Below, piece by piece: positions 36,649-39,111 of a DNA stretch of 39,111 nt. Numbering within the stretch: position 1 is the stretch's first letter; each line of letters starts with the position of its first letter. A program made the position numbers and the translations under genes. The DNA comes from Caldilineaceae bacterium SB0662_bin_25 (GTDB taxonomy: Bacteria > Chloroflexota > Anaerolineae > Caldilineales > Caldilineaceae), in contig VXOE01000230.1 of NCBI GenBank assembly GCA_009840225.1, positions 1 to 39,111 on the forward strand, written 5' to 3'. The notes under the pieces are model-generated. The model had not been told where the DNA came from and searched no databases. It saw only the letters and a list, made by a program, of their open reading frames with translations.

Positions 36649-36755
36649 GTTTACTTTCCAGAGGTCGCTGCTGAGGACGGCAGATCTACACGCCCTTGAC
36701 CGCGTCCTCTCTATTTGTGTGAAGGATATTCCCCCGCAACCAGCGAGCAAGAACT

Positions 36756-37229
36756 ATGAGTGAAAGTCCTGTCTATCTGACCCAAAGCGGCCTCGAGGCT
36801 CTGCGAGAGGAGTTGGCGTATCTTGTCGGTGAAAGGCGGCAACAGATCGCCCAGCAGATCGCCGAAGCCAAGGCCGAAGGCGACTTGCGAGAAAACGCCG
36901 GCTATGACGAAGCCAAAAATGCCCAGGCCTTTGTCGAAGGGCGCATCAGGGAACTCAAGGTCAAGATCCACAACGCGCAGATCATCGACGATACCCAGAC
37001 GCCCGATGACCAGGTCGCCCTGGGCCGCAGTGTTGTCGTCAGAGAAAACGGCTATGACGCTGAAGAGATCTACACCATCGTCGGCTCGACTGAAACCGAT
37101 CCCAGCAACGGGCGTATCAGCAACGAGAGCCCTATCGGCAAGGCGTTGATCGGCCGGACGGCAGGAGACGTTGTGCGCGTCGATGCGCCGGCTGGCGAAA
37201 TCGAGTTCGAGATCGTCCGCGTCGAATAA
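36756..37229 (+). CDS. greA: Transcription elongation factor GreA
   Basis: YLTQSGLEALREELAYL, EGDLRENAGYDEAKN, SPIGKALIGRTAGDVV. Confidence 0.97.
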   Translation: MSESPVYLTQSGLEALREELAYLVGERRQQIAQQIAEAKAEGDLRENAGYDEAKNAQAFVEGRIRELKVKIHNAQIIDDTQTPDDQVALGRSVVVRENGYDAEEIYTIVGSTETDPSNGRISNESPIGKALIGRTAGDVVRVDAPAGEIEFEIVRVE

Positions 37230-37285
37230 CCAGCCCCATTCTGCCCGTTACCCTGCCGCGACCCAGGCTGCCAGGAACAGGTACT

Positions 37286-38866
37286 GTGACAGACGCCAGC
37301 GAACTGTTCGCCCCGGAAAACCTGAGCGACCAGGAACAGAGCCGCCTCCAGAAACTGGACGCCCTGCGCGCCCGCGGGATCGACCCCTACCCGGCGCGTG
37401 TAAGCCGCTCCCATACAATCGCCGCCGCCCGCGCCCTCTATGACGAAGGCGCCGACGAGCTGCCGGTCGTCTCCGTGGCCGGCCGTCTCAAGCGCATCCG
37501 CGTGATGGGCAAGGTCAGCTTCGCCGACCTCGACGACGGCAGCGCGCAGATCCAGCTCTTCATCCAGCGCGACAGCCTGCCCGACGGCTGGTACAACGAA
37601 GTCTGGAAGCGTCTCATCGATCTCGGCGACTTCATCAGGGCCAGCGGTCCCCTCTCGGTCACCCGCAGCGGCGAGCTGAGCATAGCTGTCCAGGAGATCA
37701 CCTTCCTGGCCAAAGCCCTCAAACCGATGCCGGACAAATGGCACGGCGTGCGCGATCCCGAAGTCCGCTACCGGCGGCGCTATGTGGATCTGCTGGCCAA
37801 TGACGATGCGCGCAAGCTCTTTCGCGACCGGGCCGTGGTCGTACGCGCCCTGCGTACCTACCTCGACGACGCCGGCTTCCTCGAAGTCGAGACGCCGATC
37901 CTGCAACCGCTCTACGGCGGCGCGGCCGCACAGCCCTTCGTCACCCACCACAACCAGCTCCACCAGGACCTCTACCTGCGCATCAGCTTCGAGCTCTACT
38001 TGAAGCGGCTGATCGTCGGCGGCTTTCCCGCCGTCTACGAGATCGGACGCGACTTCCGCAACGAAGGCGTCAGCTTCAAGCACAATCCGGAGTTCACCCA
38101 GCTGGAGTTCTACGAGGCCTACGTCGACTACGAAGACGTCATGCGGCGCACCGAGGAGATGGTCGCCTTCACCGCCGAACAGGTGACCGGCAGCCCCGCT
38201 GTCACCTGGCAGGAGCACACCATCGACTTTACACCGCCCTGGCCGCGCGTTCCTCTCCGCCAGGCCATCCTCGACGCATCCGGCATCGACTACGAACAGT
38301 TCACCGATGCCGGCAGCCTGCGTGCCGAGATGCGCAGCCGCAGCATCGAAGCCGCCGCCGAGGACAACTGGGGCCAGCTCGTCGACCAGCTTCTCTCCAA
38401 GTTCTGCGAACCCAAGCTGATTCAGCCCACCTTTCTCGTCGACTACCCGCGCGAAGTCAGCCCGCTCGCCAAAGGCATGCCGGACAATGAGCGCCTGGTT
38501 GAGCGCTTCGAAGGCTTCGCCGCCGGCATGGAGCTTTGCAACGCCTTCACCGAGCTGAACGATCCCGTCGACCAGCTGCAGCGCTTCCTCGACGAAAACT
38601 ACCGCGCCGCGCAAGGCGACGAAGAAGCCCACCCGGTCGACATCGACTACGTCGAAGCGCTCAGCTACGGCATGCCGCCCACCGGCGGCTTCGGCATGGG
38701 CATCGATCGCCTCACCATGCTGCTCACGGACCGCGACACGATCCGCGAGGTCATCCTCTTCCCCCACCTGCGCGAAATCGACGAAAGTTCTCAGCCGGAC
38801 GCCACCCCTGACGCTCAGGAGCCGGCCGCAGCAGTCGCGCTACCCGCTGGCGACACCGGCGCATAG
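37286..38866 (+). CDS. lysS: Lysine--tRNA ligase, class II
   Basis: RYRRRYVDLLAND, FEVETPILQPLYGGAAAQPF-type motif 2 region, IGRDFRNEG, GGFGMGIDRLTMLLTD; GTG start. Confidence 0.96.
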   Translation: MTDASELFAPENLSDQEQSRLQKLDALRARGIDPYPARVSRSHTIAAARALYDEGADELPVVSVAGRLKRIRVMGKVSFADLDDGSAQIQLFIQRDSLPDGWYNEVWKRLIDLGDFIRASGPLSVTRSGELSIAVQEITFLAKALKPMPDKWHGVRDPEVRYRRRYVDLLANDDARKLFRDRAVVVRALRTYLDDAGFLEVETPILQPLYGGAAAQPFVTHHNQLHQDLYLRISFELYLKRLIVGGFPAVYEIGRDFRNEGVSFKHNPEFTQLEFYEAYVDYEDVMRRTEEMVAFTAEQVTGSPAVTWQEHTIDFTPPWPRVPLRQAILDASGIDYEQFTDAGSLRAEMRSRSIEAAAEDNWGQLVDQLLSKFCEPKLIQPTFLVDYPREVSPLAKGMPDNERLVERFEGFAAGMELCNAFTELNDPVDQLQRFLDENYRAAQGDEEAHPVDIDYVEALSYGMPPTGGFGMGIDRLTMLLTDRDTIREVILFPHLREIDESSQPDATPDAQEPAAAVALPAGDTGA

Positions 38867-38941
38867 CCTGCAAGCCAGGCTTCCCAACCGCTTTCCCCGG
38901 AAATCATCACCCAAATCCTCCATAGATCGACCGACCGCGGA

Positions 38942-38963
38942 TGCATCCCAACATGGGGATGCA
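38942..38963. repeat. Perfect inverted repeat downstream of lysS
   Basis: TGCATCCC-AACATG-GGGATGCA. Confidence 0.75.
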
Positions 38964-39037
38964 CAGTCGCATACCTCTGGAAGAAACCAGGCCACGGTCA
39001 GTTCACTTTCCAATTGCCTGCAAATGAAGAGGTGTTT

Positions 39038-39111
39038 CTCACTACTCTCTCCTCGCCTTTGGGCGGTCGGGCCTAGTCGGCCCTCCCTTGTGCGGGGGCG
39101 GAGCCCCCGCA
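39038..39111. repeat. Dispersed two-hairpin element, copy 2 (may continue past window end)
   Basis: CTCACTACTCTCTCCTCGCCTTTGGGCGGTCGGGCCTAGTCGGCCCTCCCTTGTGCGGGGGCGGAGCCCCCGCA; TGCGGGGGC-GGA-GCCCCCGCA is a perfect 9-bp hairpin. Confidence 0.8.

Noticed and set aside
36409-36750. N-terminal extension of the methyltransferase ORF
   Set aside because: It covers the greA promoter/leader; conserved methyltransferase sequence begins near MDFDGFARFYDG.
37070-38767. 565-aa minus-strand ORF opposite lysS/greA
   Set aside because: Mirror ORF; composition typical of antisense GC-rich translation.

Overview
The window is a chromosomal core region of a GC-rich bacterium. Gene content and order suggest Chloroflexota (inference, no search run). 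On the minus strand is rpoB-rpoC, with a perfect palindromic terminator after rpoC and a sigma70-like promoter upstream of a ~330-nt rpoB leader. Divergent to it, on the plus strand, is a complete dcw division/cell-wall cluster: mraZ, rsmH, an ftsL-like gene, ftsI, murF, mraY, murD, ftsW, murG, two CvpA-like membrane proteins, murC, a P-loop kinase, murB, ddl, ftsQ, ftsA, ftsZ. Then come nrdR, a B12-dependent ribonucleotide reductase, a convergent SAM methyltransferase, greA and lysS. No tRNA, rRNA, CRISPR, transposase or prophage was seen. The best leads are: (1) a zeta-toxin/AAA_33-like P-loop kinase coupled between murC and murB; (2) a tandem pair of CvpA-like membrane proteins between murG and murC; (3) a dispersed two-hairpin intergenic element, with two clear copies and one degraded copy; (4) a second family of GGCGGCGG hairpin repeats that reaches the ends of ftsI and murF; (5) a three-box MraZ operator with exact 10-bp period, plus a CpG-centred palindrome in the promoter spacer; (6) lineage-type insertions in RpoB (three internal repeats) and RpoC (coiled coil); (7) repeats and dyads in the rpoB leader, the ftsA-ftsZ gap and upstream of nrdR. 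All repeat and motif calls were made by eye and need computational confirmation.
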